Shown in pieces: positions 1 to 10,627 of a DNA stretch of 57,258 nt; the first letter of the stretch is position 1; every line of letters starts with the position of its first letter. The DNA comes from an uncultured Bacteroidales bacterium (GTDB taxonomy: Bacteria; Bacteroidota; Bacteroidia; Bacteroidales; UBA932). Under the pieces are notes generated by a model, which worked only from the letters and a program-made list of their open reading frames with translations, had not been told where the DNA came from and searched no databases. The position numbers were made by a program, and so were the translations under genes. Location of the stretch: assembly GCA_946187975.1 (NCBI GenBank), contig CAMHTE010000002.1, positions 1 through 57,258 on the forward strand, read 5' to 3'.

Positions 1-1265
1 GCCACGTACATACCGTAGTCGCGTATCTTCTCGGCGTCGGCGATCTGGTCGTCGTTCATGCCCACTTCCCAGTACCAGTTGGCGCGATGCACGGGCTCCA
101 CGGTCTCCTCGTCCAGATGCAGGCCCCAGTCGAGGCTGTCGGGGAAGGTGCTCGGGGTATTCCAGTCCTCGCAGTACCATTCTATGCTCACTCCCATGGT
201 GAAGGCGTCCGCCTTTTCGGGGGCCAGGCTCTCGCCGAACTCGCTCCTGGCTTCACGTCCCATCATGGTACGGGCGCCTGCGAGCACCGCCAGGTGCGCA
301 TCTCCCGTACAGTCGGAGAAAAGCTTCCCGCTGATGCGGATACGGTCCTGCCTGATGGCTTCCACCGCTTCCACGGCGACAATCTTCCCGTCGGCCATTT
401 CAACCTTGTCGACGGTATATCCGGCAAAGAGAGTAATGTTGGGCTCGGCCGCTATCACGTCCCACTTTTTCCAGTCCTGGTAGTGGTGGGCTCCGCGGGC
501 GTTGCCGAAGCGGTCGGGACCTATCTCATTAAGGATGTATCCCAGTGAGGGATAAGGATTTACATTGATCTGTCCACCAAGGCCAACCCTCACCTCCGAG
601 GAGTTGTTGCCTCCAAGGATGTAGCGGTCCTGGATGAGGGCGACTTTACTGCCGAAACGGGCGGCCGCAATTGCGGCGCAGAGGCCGGACATGCCGGCGC
701 CGACTATCACGAAATCGAAGGAACCACGGTCCTGCGCCGGCTGGGGAAGGAGCTGCGCCCGGAGGGCCCGGTAGTCCTCGAGGCTGTCGCCGGGGGCTTC
801 TCCCGAAGTGGTAAGAAGAATGGCGTCGCAGCGGCCGTCGAGACCGGTAAGATCGTGCAGTGCCAGCTCGTGACTTCCTGCAGCAAGCTCATAGGTCCCA
901 CCCTTCTGCCAGTACCAGGCCGCTCGTTTCGCGCGGGCGTCGGGGCTTGTGTCGGATTTGTCCCCTTCCTTGCCGACGCCGAATTCCGCAGGGTCGGCCT
1001 TGCCGTCCACCAGCACCTGGAACCTGCCGGGAGTCTTTCCTTCGCTCCAGAAGGCAGTCCAGTTCTTGGTACGTACCCAGAGGGTGTATCTGCCGGGTTT
1101 TGGAAGTTTTACGGATGTGTGCGCGTCCTTTTTGAGGGGTTCTCCAAGGCCGTGAGCCAGAAGGTAGCTGGAGCCCATCTGCAGCACGAACTGCTGCTCC
1201 ACAGTCCAGTCGCCAAGGTCGTCGAAGCGGGTGGCGAGGACCAAAAGGGTATCGTTCAGTGTCAT
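1..1265 (-). CDS. FAD-dependent oxidoreductase with N-terminal beta-rich domain (3' end outside window)
   Basis: Read leftward from an ATG at 1265; the frame stays open to base 1, so the C-terminal part is missing. About 421 codons are visible. The first 180 or so residues look like a beta-rich accessory domain (QQFVLQMGSSYLLAHGLG, then VKLPKPGRYTLWVRTKNW), of the type that precedes FAD domains in some Bacteroidota proteins annotated as FAD-dependent oxidoreductase or xanthan lyase-like. The dinucleotide-binding motif VIVGAGMSGLCAAIAAARFG begins near residue 185. It is followed by LGGNNSSEVRVGLGG and FSDCTGDAHLAVLAGA, typical of the FAD_oxidored family (PF12831). No signal peptide is visible. 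Substrate unknown; involvement in carbohydrate metabolism is only a family-level guess. An in-frame TAA just upstream fixes the start. A promoter box lies at 1293-1300. Confidence 0.85.
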   Translation of the reverse strand, partial: MTLNDTLLVLATRFDDLGDWTVEQQFVLQMGSSYLLAHGLGEPLKKDAHTSVKLPKPGRYTLWVRTKNWTAFWSEGKTPGRFQVLVDGKADPAEFGVGKEGDKSDTSPDARAKRAAWYWQKGGTYELAAGSHELALHDLTGLDGRCDAILLTTSGEAPGDSLEDYRALRAQLLPQPAQDRGSFDFVIVGAGMSGLCAAIAAARFGSKVALIQDRYILGGNNSSEVRVGLGGQINVNPYPSLGYILNEIGPDRFGNARGAHHYQDWKKWDVIAAEPNITLFAGYTVDKVEMADGKIVAVEAVEAIRQDRIRISGKLFSDCTGDAHLAVLAGARTMMGREARSEFGESLAPEKADAFTMGVSIEWYCEDWNTPSTFPDSLDWGLHLDEETVEPVHRANWYWEVGMNDDQIADAEKIRDYGMYV

Positions 1266-1292
1266 TGTCCGATGCTTGAAATATATCAGTTA

Positions 1293-1300
1293 CAAATATA
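1293..1300 (-). promoter_or_regulatory. Bacteroidota -7 promoter box for the FAD oxidoreductase
   Basis: On the minus strand this reads TATATTTG, matching the Bacteroidota sigma-ABfr -7 consensus TAnnTTTG, 27 bases before the ATG at 1265. I do not see a clear -33 TTG. Confidence 0.6.
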
Positions 1301-1333
1301 GCATTTTTTTTTCGTGAGTATCCTGCGTAACGG

Positions 1334-1364
1334 TTGCGAAAGACGATTAATAATAGTAACTTTG
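1334..1364 (+). promoter_or_regulatory. Bacteroidota promoter (-33 TTG / -7 TAACTTTG) for the GDPD gene
   Basis: A TTG at 1334-1336 and a TAACTTTG box at 1357-1364 are separated by 20 bases, fitting the Bacteroidota -33/-7 arrangement. The box is 30 bases before the ATG at 1395. It may also serve the following lipoprotein gene and feed the atp operon, since no clear promoter box is seen before atpD. Confidence 0.65.
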
Positions 1365-1394
1365 CCTATTTGGAAGCAGATACTCCTCAGTCCT

Positions 1395-2210
1395 ATGATA
1401 AGAAAGATATACACGCTGTTTTTTGCCCTGTTCCTGTCCGGATCCATTGCCTTCGCAGGGCAGCCTCTCAAGCTTGTCGCGCATTGCGGCGGCCGCGAGG
1501 TAGGGGAGAATGTGCTGGAGGCTTTCGAGGAGAGCTACCGCCAGGGCATTCCCGGTTATGAGACGGATATACGCATGACTAAGGACGGCGTACTTGTAAT
1601 CAACCACGACAGCAAACTCGGGCGCGTCTGCGGCAGGGACGACCTTGCCATCGAGACCGTTACCCTCGAGGAGCTCATGGCCCTGCCCAGGAAGGACGGA
1701 CGCAGTTTCATGACCCTCGATACCCTGCTGGATTTCTTCGAAGGGAAGTCCGGCGTGTACGTGGAGTTCGAGATGAAGACCCGCCCTTACGACCTCATCC
1801 CTCAGAGCAGGATGGAGGAGTATTGTGACAAGCTGTACAAGGCGGTTACTTCGCGTATGCCCGCTGATGCTGACTACGTATTCAGTTCCGGTGATGTCCG
1901 CCCGCTCAAGTATATGCAGCAGGCCTTCCCCGGGGTGAAGATGATGTATATTACCGACGATCCGGTGTGTGACGCGTCCATCTACATCTGCTCCAAGGTC
2001 CTCTGTGTGGGGCAGCTGGCCGCCAAGCTTGACGGTACCAGTCGGAAAGCGGTCGAAGAGGCTCATCGCCAGGGTCTCCGGGTCAACGTTTACACCGGCA
2101 AGACCATAGACGACGCCGTGCTGGCAGCATATCTGGGAGCCGATTATCATTGCACTAACGTGCCGTATGCGGTACAGGACTTTTTTAAGAAAAACAATAT
2201 CAACCAATGA
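1395..2210 (+). CDS. Exported glycerophosphodiester phosphodiesterase family protein
   Basis: 271 residues. GDPD enzymes cut glycerophosphodiesters to glycerol-3-phosphate and an alcohol. The ATG at 1395 is preferred over the earlier in-frame codon at 1314 because it gives a clean signal peptide (MIRKIYTLFFALFLSGSIAFAG) and lies downstream of a good promoter. The family fold is seen in LKLVAHCGG, GENVLEAF, YETDIRMTKDGVLVINHD and YVEFEMKTRP. The usual HRG motif is HCG here: the catalytic His is kept but the phosphate-contacting Arg is Cys. The Glu/Asp metal ligands and the second His (NHD) are present. The stop overlaps the next start (ATGA). Likely periplasmic; substrate unknown. Confidence 0.88.
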   Translation: MIRKIYTLFFALFLSGSIAFAGQPLKLVAHCGGREVGENVLEAFEESYRQGIPGYETDIRMTKDGVLVINHDSKLGRVCGRDDLAIETVTLEELMALPRKDGRSFMTLDTLLDFFEGKSGVYVEFEMKTRPYDLIPQSRMEEYCDKLYKAVTSRMPADADYVFSSGDVRPLKYMQQAFPGVKMMYITDDPVCDASIYICSKVLCVGQLAAKLDGTSRKAVEEAHRQGLRVNVYTGKTIDDAVLAAYLGADYHCTNVPYAVQDFFKKNNINQ

Positions 2211-3214
2211 AGAATTACAATATAGCCATAGCCGGAGCGCTTTTCTGCATGCTGCTTTCCGGATGCTGCCGCGGACCGCACAGGCCCCTTCCCCGGCTGG
2301 AGATGGAGATGAACTCTTTCGAGGACCTGCAGTACAAATGGAACACGCAGGGATGCGCCGTTTACGGCGATCAGTTTTTTTCCCTTCATAACACGGGTAT
2401 CTGCGTGGTGTTCGACCTTGCAAAGAAGGAGCTGCTGGCGCAGTTCCCCCTGGCTTCGTTCGGCGAGAACAATCATGCCAACACCGCTTTCTTCGGCACC
2501 CAGCGCTATGCTGAGGACGATCCCTACCCTCTATTTTACGTGTCGCAGTGCAAGTCCCTGCCTGTTACGGAAATAGGTCGTCCCGAGACCGACAGCCTCG
2601 GCAGGCTCTGCTTCGTGGAAAGGGTGCTCACTGATGCGGCCGGCGTTCCTTGCGGCACCCAGCTTGTCCAGATCCTGAACCCCGTTTTCGACGGCTTCAG
2701 TTCCAGCCTGTGGATTGCTGACGTAAATGATCCTGAGTATATCTGGTGTTTCGGCAACTGTTCCGGCAACCGTCTTCCCGACAATCACATAGTGATGCGC
2801 AAGTTCGCCTTCCCCAAATATTCCCCGGACCAGTTCGTGGTAGATATGAAGGAGGAGGACGTACTGGACAAGTTCGCTCTTGACGAGTGCCTTCCCGAGG
2901 GTGTGCGCGGCCCGCAGAACTGCACGCTCCAGGGAGGATGCATAGACAAGGGCATTCTCTACCTTCCGGTCGGAACCGGCATGAAGTTCCCTGCGGAATT
3001 CTTCATCTTCGACCTGAATCCCCGTTTCCGCGACGGCGAACACTATCACTATGCGCATTTCGATTACACGGACGTAACGCCGTACGAACCCGAGGACATT
3101 GACGTATGGGGCGACCGTTTGGTGTTCCACGTCAACAACATATACGATAAGGACAACCGCATTTACAGTTTCCCGCTAAAGGAGATGAGACGCTCGCTGC
3201 ACGGGAAGCGCTAA
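2207..3214 (+). CDS. Uncharacterised lipoprotein, possibly beta-propeller
   Basis: 335 residues with a lipoprotein signal ending in LLSGC (lipidated Cys near residue 20). The mature part is rich in short beta-like segments spaced like propeller blades (YGDQFFSLHNTGICVVFDL, IYNNIYDKDNR-type ends, DIDVWGDRLVFHVNNIYD), resembling BF3164/TolB-like six-bladed propeller lipoproteins, but I cannot assign it firmly. It overlaps the preceding GDPD gene by four bases and ends 15 bases before atpD, so the two genes appear to share a transcript that could run into the ATP synthase operon. Function unknown. Confidence 0.75.
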   Translation: MKNYNIAIAGALFCMLLSGCCRGPHRPLPRLEMEMNSFEDLQYKWNTQGCAVYGDQFFSLHNTGICVVFDLAKKELLAQFPLASFGENNHANTAFFGTQRYAEDDPYPLFYVSQCKSLPVTEIGRPETDSLGRLCFVERVLTDAAGVPCGTQLVQILNPVFDGFSSSLWIADVNDPEYIWCFGNCSGNRLPDNHIVMRKFAFPKYSPDQFVVDMKEEDVLDKFALDECLPEGVRGPQNCTLQGGCIDKGILYLPVGTGMKFPAEFFIFDLNPRFRDGEHYHYAHFDYTDVTPYEPEDIDVWGDRLVFHVNNIYDKDNRIYSFPLKEMRRSLHGKR

Positions 3215-4973
<1,759 letters not shown>

Positions 4974-4977
<4 letters not shown>

Positions 4978-6101
4978 GGAGATTCGCGCTCATAGTGCTA
5001 TTGCTGATGCTTGCTGCGCAGTTTTTCACTGCTGCCGCACAGGCGCTTTCGTCGCCTGCCCAGCAGGCTGAGCCTCTGCCGGAAGCGGGCCTCTCTCCTG
5101 ATCTTTCGCCCGCGGAGGCAGAGGATCAGACTCCGGAGCCCTCGGAAGCGGGCGAGGAAGGCCTCGATGTTGGCGAGGTTATCTTCGGCCACGTGCTGGA
5201 CGCGTACGAATGGCACATCACTGAATGGCGCGGCCGTTCCATAGCCATCTATCTCCCCGTAATTATCTACGACGGCGGATGGCACTGCTTCAGCTCTAAG
5301 CATATACTCGAAAGCGGAGAGTACGGAGACTGGCACATTGCCGCCGAGGGGGAGCCCAACGAAGGAAAGATCGTGCGCGTGGACGGTTCCCGTCCCTTCG
5401 ACATCTCAATAACCAAGAACGTCCTTTCGCTAATGATCAGCGCGCTGCTGCTTCTGCTTATAGTGCTGATAACAGCCCGCTGGTACCGCCGCCACGACGT
5501 TCTAAAGGAGAGTCCCACCGGTCTTGCGGCACTGATGGAGCCGCTGGTGATGATGGTCCACGACATGGCACGCGAGAATATCGGTCCCGACTACAGGCGC
5601 TATTCTCCCTATCTCATCATGGCCTTCCTCTTCATTCTCCTCAACAACTTCCTCGGCATCATACCCTTCTTCCCCGGAGGGGCCAATCTCACCGGAAACA
5701 TCGCCTGCACGCTGGTGCTGGCCCTCTTTACCTTCTTTACGGTGAACTTCACGGGCACGAAGCATTACTATAAGGACATATTCAATCCGGACGTTCCGGG
5801 CTTCCTCAAGCCCATCATGGCCGTGATCGAGGTGTTCGGCGCCCTGGTAAAGCCCCTGTCGCTCACCATACGACTGTTTGCGAATATGTTGGCCGGCCAC
5901 ATACAACTGCTGTGCATGGTCTGCATAATCTTCATAATGGCCAAGTACGGCCCCGCGATGACGGGAGGCGCCACGGTCATAACCCTGGTCTTCGGCATTT
6001 TCCTGGATGCGCTGGAGCTCCTCATATCCTTCATCCAGGCTTACATTTTTACTATGCTCTCGTCCATTTACATCGGAATGGCCCGGCAGCATGCAGAATA
6101 A
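4974..6101 (+). CDS. atpB: F1Fo ATP synthase subunit a
   Basis: 375 residues from the ATG at 4974, which overlaps the atpC stop (ATGA); an earlier in-frame codon at 4962 is less likely. Membrane stator subunit holding the two ion half-channels against the c ring. The key Arg is R300 in LSLTIRLFANMLAGH, with FIQAYIFTMLSSIYI in the last helix. Compared with E. coli it carries a long N-terminal extension: a signal-like hydrophobic segment (residues 1-25), an acidic Pro/Glu/Ala linker, and a soluble segment of about 100 residues (FGHVLDAYEWHITEW) before the first core helix. Such extensions occur in Bacteroidota AtpB. Confidence 0.96.
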
Positions 6102-6122
6102 TCACTTAAAAACCATATCGTT

Positions 6123-6380
6123 ATGTTAGCAACTATTTTACTTCAGGCAATCGCAGGTGCGGCTCTCGGAAAGTTCGGAGCTGCCCTCGGAGCTGCCCTC
6201 GCAGCTTTTGCTGCAGGGTACGGAATCGGCAAGGTCGGTACTTCCGCCATGGAGGCCATCGCACGTCAGCCGGAATCGGCCGGTAACATCCGTTCCAGCA
6301 TGATTATCGTCGCAGGTATGATCGAAGGAGCCGCCCTGCTCGGCATCATCGTCTGCCTGCTCGTCGTAGTTCTCAACTGA
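6123..6380 (+). CDS. atpE: F1Fo ATP synthase subunit c
   Basis: 85 residues forming two hydrophobic helices joined by the polar loop IARQPESAGNIR. The ion-binding carboxylate is Glu68 in GMIEGAALLGI. The residue after it is Gly rather than the Ser/Thr seen in Na+-binding rings, and I see no matching Gln in helix 1, which favours H+ coupling (inference). Spaced 21 bases from atpB; its TGA overlaps the atpF ATG by one base. Confidence 0.97.
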   Translation: MLATILLQAIAGAALGKFGAALGAALAAFAAGYGIGKVGTSAMEAIARQPESAGNIRSSMIIVAGMIEGAALLGIIVCLLVVVLN

Positions 6381-6895
6381 TGAGCCTAATTACACCCGAT
6401 ACGGGCCTTCTTTTCTGGATGGTCCTCATCTTTGGTTTAGTATTCTTCATACTTGCCAAATGGGGATTCCCTGCCATAACCAGCATGGTCGATAAGCGTA
6501 ACGAGCATATCCGCGAGTCGTTGAGGCTTGCAGAAGAGGCGCGCAAACGCATGGAAGACCTTTCCAAGGAGCAGGAGGCCCTTATCATGGAAACCCGTCA
6601 GGAGCAGGGACGCATACTCAAGGAAGCCGACCGTGCCCGTGGCGAGATTATTTCCAAGGCCAAGGCTGAGGCCGAAGCCCAGACAGCCGCCATGATAGGC
6701 AAGGCCAGGGAGCAGATTGAGGCCGAGCGCGAAATCGCCATGCGTGAGATGCGCCGTCAGGTGGCCCTGATTTCCGTCGAAGTGGCCGGCAAGGTGCTGG
6801 GTGCCAAGCTCGAATCGGACAAGGAGCAGCAAGCCCTCGTGGATCGTTTCGTAAACGAGATGGCCGACTCCAGATCCGGAGAAATGAAGAATTAG
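6380..6895 (+). CDS. atpF: F1Fo ATP synthase subunit b
   Basis: 171 residues: one N-terminal membrane helix (TGLLFWMVLIFGLVFFILAK) followed by a long charged coiled coil (EEARKRMEDLSKEQEALIME, KAKAEAEAQTAAM). This is the peripheral stalk that anchors F1 to subunit a. The start codon overlaps the atpE stop (TGATG) and the gene ends six bases before atpH. Confidence 0.96.
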   Translation: MSLITPDTGLLFWMVLIFGLVFFILAKWGFPAITSMVDKRNEHIRESLRLAEEARKRMEDLSKEQEALIMETRQEQGRILKEADRARGEIISKAKAEAEAQTAAMIGKAREQIEAEREIAMREMRRQVALISVEVAGKVLGAKLESDKEQQALVDRFVNEMADSRSGEMKN

Positions 6896-6901
6896 GGACG
6901 T

Positions 6902-7378
6902 ATGAATACTGGGGTAGTTTCGTCGAGGTATGCACGGGCCCTTCTGCTGATGGTGCAGGAGAACGGCCACGGCGAGCGCGTCTTCGCTCAGGCGAGGGCG
7001 CTGCTTGACCCGTCGGGCGAAATTCCCTCCGGACTCGAGCCGGAACTTGAGAGGCTGGTGCTCGTGCTGCGCAGGAACAGGCGCGAGGATTACCTTAAGT
7101 TCGTGCTGGCGGCCTTCATCCGACAGTATTGCGAGGCGGAGAATATCTGCCTGGCTCACGTCACTTCCTGCATCCCTTCCGGGGAGCTCGCCTCCCGGGT
7201 AAAGGATATCCTGGCTTCCGGCACCGGAAAGAGGGTGCTGGTGGAGGAGACGGTCGATCCCGCCCTTATCGGGGGATTCGTCGTCGAGGCGGGCGACATG
7301 GTGCTGGACGCGAGTGTCCGCAGCAGGCTTGCGACCATAAGGCGCCAGTTTGAACAAAAGAACAAAAGAATTATCTGA
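6902..7378 (+). CDS. atpH: F1Fo ATP synthase subunit delta
   Basis: 158 residues, slightly short for the family (about 177). It links the peripheral stalk to the top of F1. N-terminal [14 protein letters not shown] is the usual opening; the C-terminal part ([32 protein letters not shown]) matches the delta signature. The stop lies one base before the atpA ATG. Confidence 0.93.
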   Translation: MNTGVVSSRYARALLLMVQENGHGERVFAQARALLDPSGEIPSGLEPELERLVLVLRRNRREDYLKFVLAAFIRQYCEAENICLAHVTSCIPSGELASRVKDILASGTGKRVLVEETVDPALIGGFVVEAGDMVLDASVRSRLATIRRQFEQKNKRII

Positions 7379-7379
7379 G

Positions 7380-8966
7380 ATGGCTTCAGACAATATCAAG
7401 GCAAGCGAAATATCGGAGATACTGCTTGCACAGCTTAAGGACATCGACACCTCCCTGCATTTCGAGGAGACAGGCAGCGTGTTGCAGGTCAGCGACGGCG
7501 TTGCCCGCATTTATGGCCTGGTGAACGCCGAGGCCGGGGAACTCCTGGAATTCGATTCGGGGGTGAAGGCGGTCGTGATGAACCTGGAGGAAGACAATGT
7601 CGGCGCAGTGCTCCTGGGTCCTACCGATCTGGTAAAGGAGGGAATGACCGTCCGTCGTCTCGGGCGCATTGCTTCCATCGACGTCGGAGAGAAGATGCTC
7701 GGCCGCGTGGTGAACCCCCTCGGCGAGCCTCTGGATGGGCAAGGCCCGGTATCGGGAGACCTGGTACGGATGCCGCTCGAGCGCAAAGCTCCGGGCGTGA
7801 TTTTCCGCGAACCGGTTACCCAACCCCTGCAGACAGGTCTGAAGGCCATCGATTCCATGATTCCCATAGGCCGCGGTCAGCGCGAACTCTTAATTGGTGA
7901 CCGCCAGACGGGTAAGACCGCACTGGCGATAGACACCATAATCAACCAGCGCAGCGGCTTCCTCAATGGCGATCCGGTTTACTGCATCTACGTGGCTATA
8001 GGGCAGAAGGGCTCCACGGTCGCATCCATAGTGGAAACTCTGCGTTCGCACGGCGCAATGGACTACACTATCGTAGTGGCAGCAACTGCTGCGGATCCGG
8101 CTGCGCTTCAGTACTTCGCTCCATTCGCCGGAGCTGCGATAGGGGAGTATTTCCGCGACACCGGACGTCATGCCCTGGTGATTTACGACGACCTCAGCAA
8201 GCAGGCCGTGGCTTATCGCGAGGTATCGCTCATCCTCCGCCGTCCTTCCGGGCGCGAAGCCTATCCGGGCGACGTGTTCTACCTCCACAGCCGCCTGCTG
8301 GAAAGGGCAGCCAAGATTATAGGCCAGCAGGAAGTCGCCGAACAGATGAACGACCTCCCCGAGGCCCTGCGCGGAAAGGTCCGTGCCGGCGGTTCGCTCA
8401 CTGCCCTGCCTCTTATCGAAACCCAGGCCGGGGACGTATCGGCGTACATTCCTACCAATGTGATTTCAATCACCGACGGCCAGATTTATCTCGACGGCAA
8501 CCTCTTCAACCAGGGCTTCCGTCCCGCAATCGACGTGGGTATCTCGGTTTCGCGTGTCGGCGGAGCAGCACAGGTTAAGAGCATGAAGAAGGTGGCCGGT
8601 ACCCTCAAGATCGATCAGGCCCAGTACGGCGAGCTCGAAGCGTTCAGCAAATTCTCCTCCGACATGGACAAGGTTACTGCCATGGCCCTGGACAAAGGAC
8701 GCAAGAACACCCGCCTGCTCATCCAGGACCGCTACTCTCCCATGCCTGTGGGGGACCAGGTAGCAGTGCTTTACTGCGGTACCCATGCCCTGCTGGCCGA
8801 TGTGCCACTGGATTCGGTCCGCGAGTTCGAAAGGCTTTTCCTCGACAGGATGCACGCGTCGCACCAGGACGTGCTTGACGCTCTCGGCTCCGGCAGAATC
8901 GACGACAGCCTGACTTCCGTTATCGAGAAAACCGCATCCGAAGTGGTGTTGCAATTGAAGGCTTAA
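7380..8966 (+). CDS. atpA: F1Fo ATP synthase subunit alpha
   Basis: 528 residues from the ATG at 7380; an alternative codon at 7350 would run back into atpH. Non-catalytic nucleotide-binding F1 subunit. Walker A GDRQTGKT is at residues 173-180; [36 protein letters not shown] and [14 protein letters not shown] are the expected conserved blocks. Nine bases separate it from atpG. Confidence 0.97.
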   Translation: MASDNIKASEISEILLAQLKDIDTSLHFEETGSVLQVSDGVARIYGLVNAEAGELLEFDSGVKAVVMNLEEDNVGAVLLGPTDLVKEGMTVRRLGRIASIDVGEKMLGRVVNPLGEPLDGQGPVSGDLVRMPLERKAPGVIFREPVTQPLQTGLKAIDSMIPIGRGQRELLIGDRQTGKTALAIDTIINQRSGFLNGDPVYCIYVAIGQKGSTVASIVETLRSHGAMDYTIVVAATAADPAALQYFAPFAGAAIGEYFRDTGRHALVIYDDLSKQAVAYREVSLILRRPSGREAYPGDVFYLHSRLLERAAKIIGQQEVAEQMNDLPEALRGKVRAGGSLTALPLIETQAGDVSAYIPTNVISITDGQIYLDGNLFNQGFRPAIDVGISVSRVGGAAQVKSMKKVAGTLKIDQAQYGELEAFSKFSSDMDKVTAMALDKGRKNTRLLIQDRYSPMPVGDQVAVLYCGTHALLADVPLDSVREFERLFLDRMHASHQDVLDALGSGRIDDSLTSVIEKTASEVVLQLKA

Positions 8967-8975
8967 TCGTACGGG

Positions 8976-9986
8976 ATGGCGTCGCTGCGCGAAATAAGGG
9001 ACCATATAGGATCGGTCCGGAGCACTCTCAAGATTACCTCCGCCATGAAGCTGGTGGCCTCAGCCAAGTTGCGTAAGGCCCAGCAGGCGGCGGAGTCGCT
9101 CCGCGATTATTCCGATGCCCTCTCCACCATGTTGGACCGCGTCTTCGCGGCTGCGCCTACTGCCCGTTCGCAAAGCTCTGACGTCCGTTCGCAATCGTCG
9201 GCCGCCCATTTCCCGTCATTCTGTTTGCAAAAAGGGGCTTTTTTGCAAACAGACGGCGAAAAAAACCAATTCCGTTCGCAAAATGGGGCGTTTTTGCAAA
9301 CGGAATTCGAAGATGGCGCTCCAGTCCGGGTCGCCGTAGTGGCGGTCGCTTCCAATTCGTCGCTCTGCGGCGCCTTCAACGTGAATGCGGTCCGTAAGGT
9401 GCACGAGGTTGTCTCCGAACTTAAGTCCAATGGGGCGGAGGTGGACGTATTCGCCGTCGGGCGGAAGATGTCCGAAGCCGTTCGCAAAGCCGGATTCCCT
9501 CAGGAGAAGGATTGGTCTGCCCTGGTCGCGCATCCCTCCTTCGAGCGCACGGCAGAACTTGCAACCGGCATCATGGACGCTTTCGCTGAAGGGAAATACT
9601 CCTCAGTTCTGTTGGTTTACAATCATTTTGTAAGCACGGGCTCGCAGAAGGTAGTCGCCGAAACCTGGCTGCCGTTTGGAGTTGATGCCGTCCTGGAGGA
9701 TGGTGGCACACCTCACGGAGAGGCTTTCCTTCCGGACGAATATATCCTTGAACCGTCGCGCGAAGCGATTCTGGCAACCCTTCTGCCTCAGGTGCTGCGT
9801 CTGCGCCTCCATACCGCGGTTCTCGATTCGCTGGCTGCGGAGCATGCGGCCCGTACCGTGGCCATGCAGGCGGCGAGCGATAACGCCGAAGACCTTCTCG
9901 GCGAACTTACCCTCGAGTATAACAAGGGCCGCCAGCAGAAGATCACGGCGGAAATACTCGACATTGTGGGAGGAGCTCAGCGATGA
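8976..9986 (+). CDS. atpG: F1Fo ATP synthase subunit gamma carrying an in-frame palindromic-repeat insertion
   Basis: 336 residues against about 290 for typical gamma subunits. Both conserved ends are intact: SLREIRDHIGSVRSTLKITS and MKLVASAKLRKAQ at the N terminus, LTLEYNKGRQQKITAEILDI at the C terminus, together forming the rotor coiled coil. The Rossmann-like core starts at PVRVAVVAVASNSSLCGAFN. Between residue 68 or so and residue 112 lies extra sequence poor in conserved residues; residues 83-111 (LQKGAFLQT...RSQNGAFLQTE) are encoded by two hairpins that also occur at 41.6 and 45.5 kb. The insertion sits in the loop between the N-terminal helix and the core, where length variation is most tolerable. 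The TGA overlaps the next start by four bases. Confidence 0.95.
   Translation: MASLREIRDHIGSVRSTLKITSAMKLVASAKLRKAQQAAESLRDYSDALSTMLDRVFAAAPTARSQSSDVRSQSSAAHFPSFCLQKGAFLQTDGEKNQFRSQNGAFLQTEFEDGAPVRVAVVAVASNSSLCGAFNVNAVRKVHEVVSELKSNGAEVDVFAVGRKMSEAVRKAGFPQEKDWSALVAHPSFERTAELATGIMDAFAEGKYSSVLLVYNHFVSTGSQKVVAETWLPFGVDAVLEDGGTPHGEAFLPDEYILEPSREAILATLLPQVLRLRLHTAVLDSLAAEHAARTVAMQAASDNAEDLLGELTLEYNKGRQQKITAEILDIVGGAQR
9221..9307 (+). repeat. Two-hairpin palindromic element, copy A, inside atpG
   Basis: Hairpin 1 (9221-9252) pairs CTGTTTGCAAAAA with its near-complement; hairpin 2 (9268-9307) pairs AATTCCGTTCGCAAAA with TTTTGCAAACGGAATT. The start of the GTTTGC arm (9223) and of the GTTCGC arm (9274) are 51 bases apart, as in the other two copies. 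It has the same orientation as the copy at 45.5 kb. No stop codon arises in the atpG frame. Confidence 0.9.
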
Positions 9987-10627
9987 CGGCGGTTATTCTT
10001 TGTAACGGCGAATTCCCCCGTAAGGACTATCCGTTGTACCTCCTGCGTACGGCGGACTTGATAGTGTGCTGCGATTCCGCCTCGAACGTGCGTCGTCTGG
10101 AAAGGCGCGGCCTGGAGCCTTCGGCAATTGTCGGCGACATGGATTCCACTCCTGAATCCGTCCGTAAACGCTACCAGGACCGCATTTTTAAGGTTGACGA
10201 ACAGGATTACAACGACCTTAACAAGGCCTTCCTGTGGCTTCGTGGGGCGCATCCCGAAATAAAAGACATACATATACTCGGTTACAGCGGCGGGCACGAC
10301 GCGCATACCCTTGGGAACCTCTCTTACCTGATGTACTGGGAGCAGCGTTACAGCCTTTCCGCCGCCGGAGTCCGTGTGGACATGGTTTCCGACCATTCCA
10401 CGGCCTTTGCAATATCTGACAGTTGCGAACTACACGTCGGTGAGGGACGCAAAGTTTCGGTCTTCCCTTCCGACCCCACAATTAATATTAAATCTTCAGG
10501 CCTGAAATGGCCTCTGGACGGCGTAGGATACGACTTTTGGTTTAAAGGTACGCTGAACATGGCCGACTCGGATATAATAAGCTTTCAGCTTAGCCGTCCC
10601 GTCCCTGTCTTAATCGTTCTGGATTAG
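9983..10627 (+). CDS. thiN: Thiamine diphosphokinase
   Basis: 214 residues. Transfers pyrophosphate from ATP to thiamine to make thiamine diphosphate. Matching motifs: ADLIVCCDSASN, AIVGDMDSTPE, DYNDLNKAF and GYSGGHDAHTLGNL (the G-x-x-D-H-x-L-x-N block), followed by the C-terminal beta domain (VGEGRKVSVFPSDP, SSGLKWPLDG). The start overlaps the atpG stop (ATGA), so it is probably translated from the ATP synthase transcript. I see no TPP riboswitch nearby. Confidence 0.9.
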   Translation: MTAVILCNGEFPRKDYPLYLLRTADLIVCCDSASNVRRLERRGLEPSAIVGDMDSTPESVRKRYQDRIFKVDEQDYNDLNKAFLWLRGAHPEIKDIHILGYSGGHDAHTLGNLSYLMYWEQRYSLSAAGVRVDMVSDHSTAFAISDSCELHVGEGRKVSVFPSDPTINIKSSGLKWPLDGVGYDFWFKGTLNMADSDIISFQLSRPVPVLIVLD

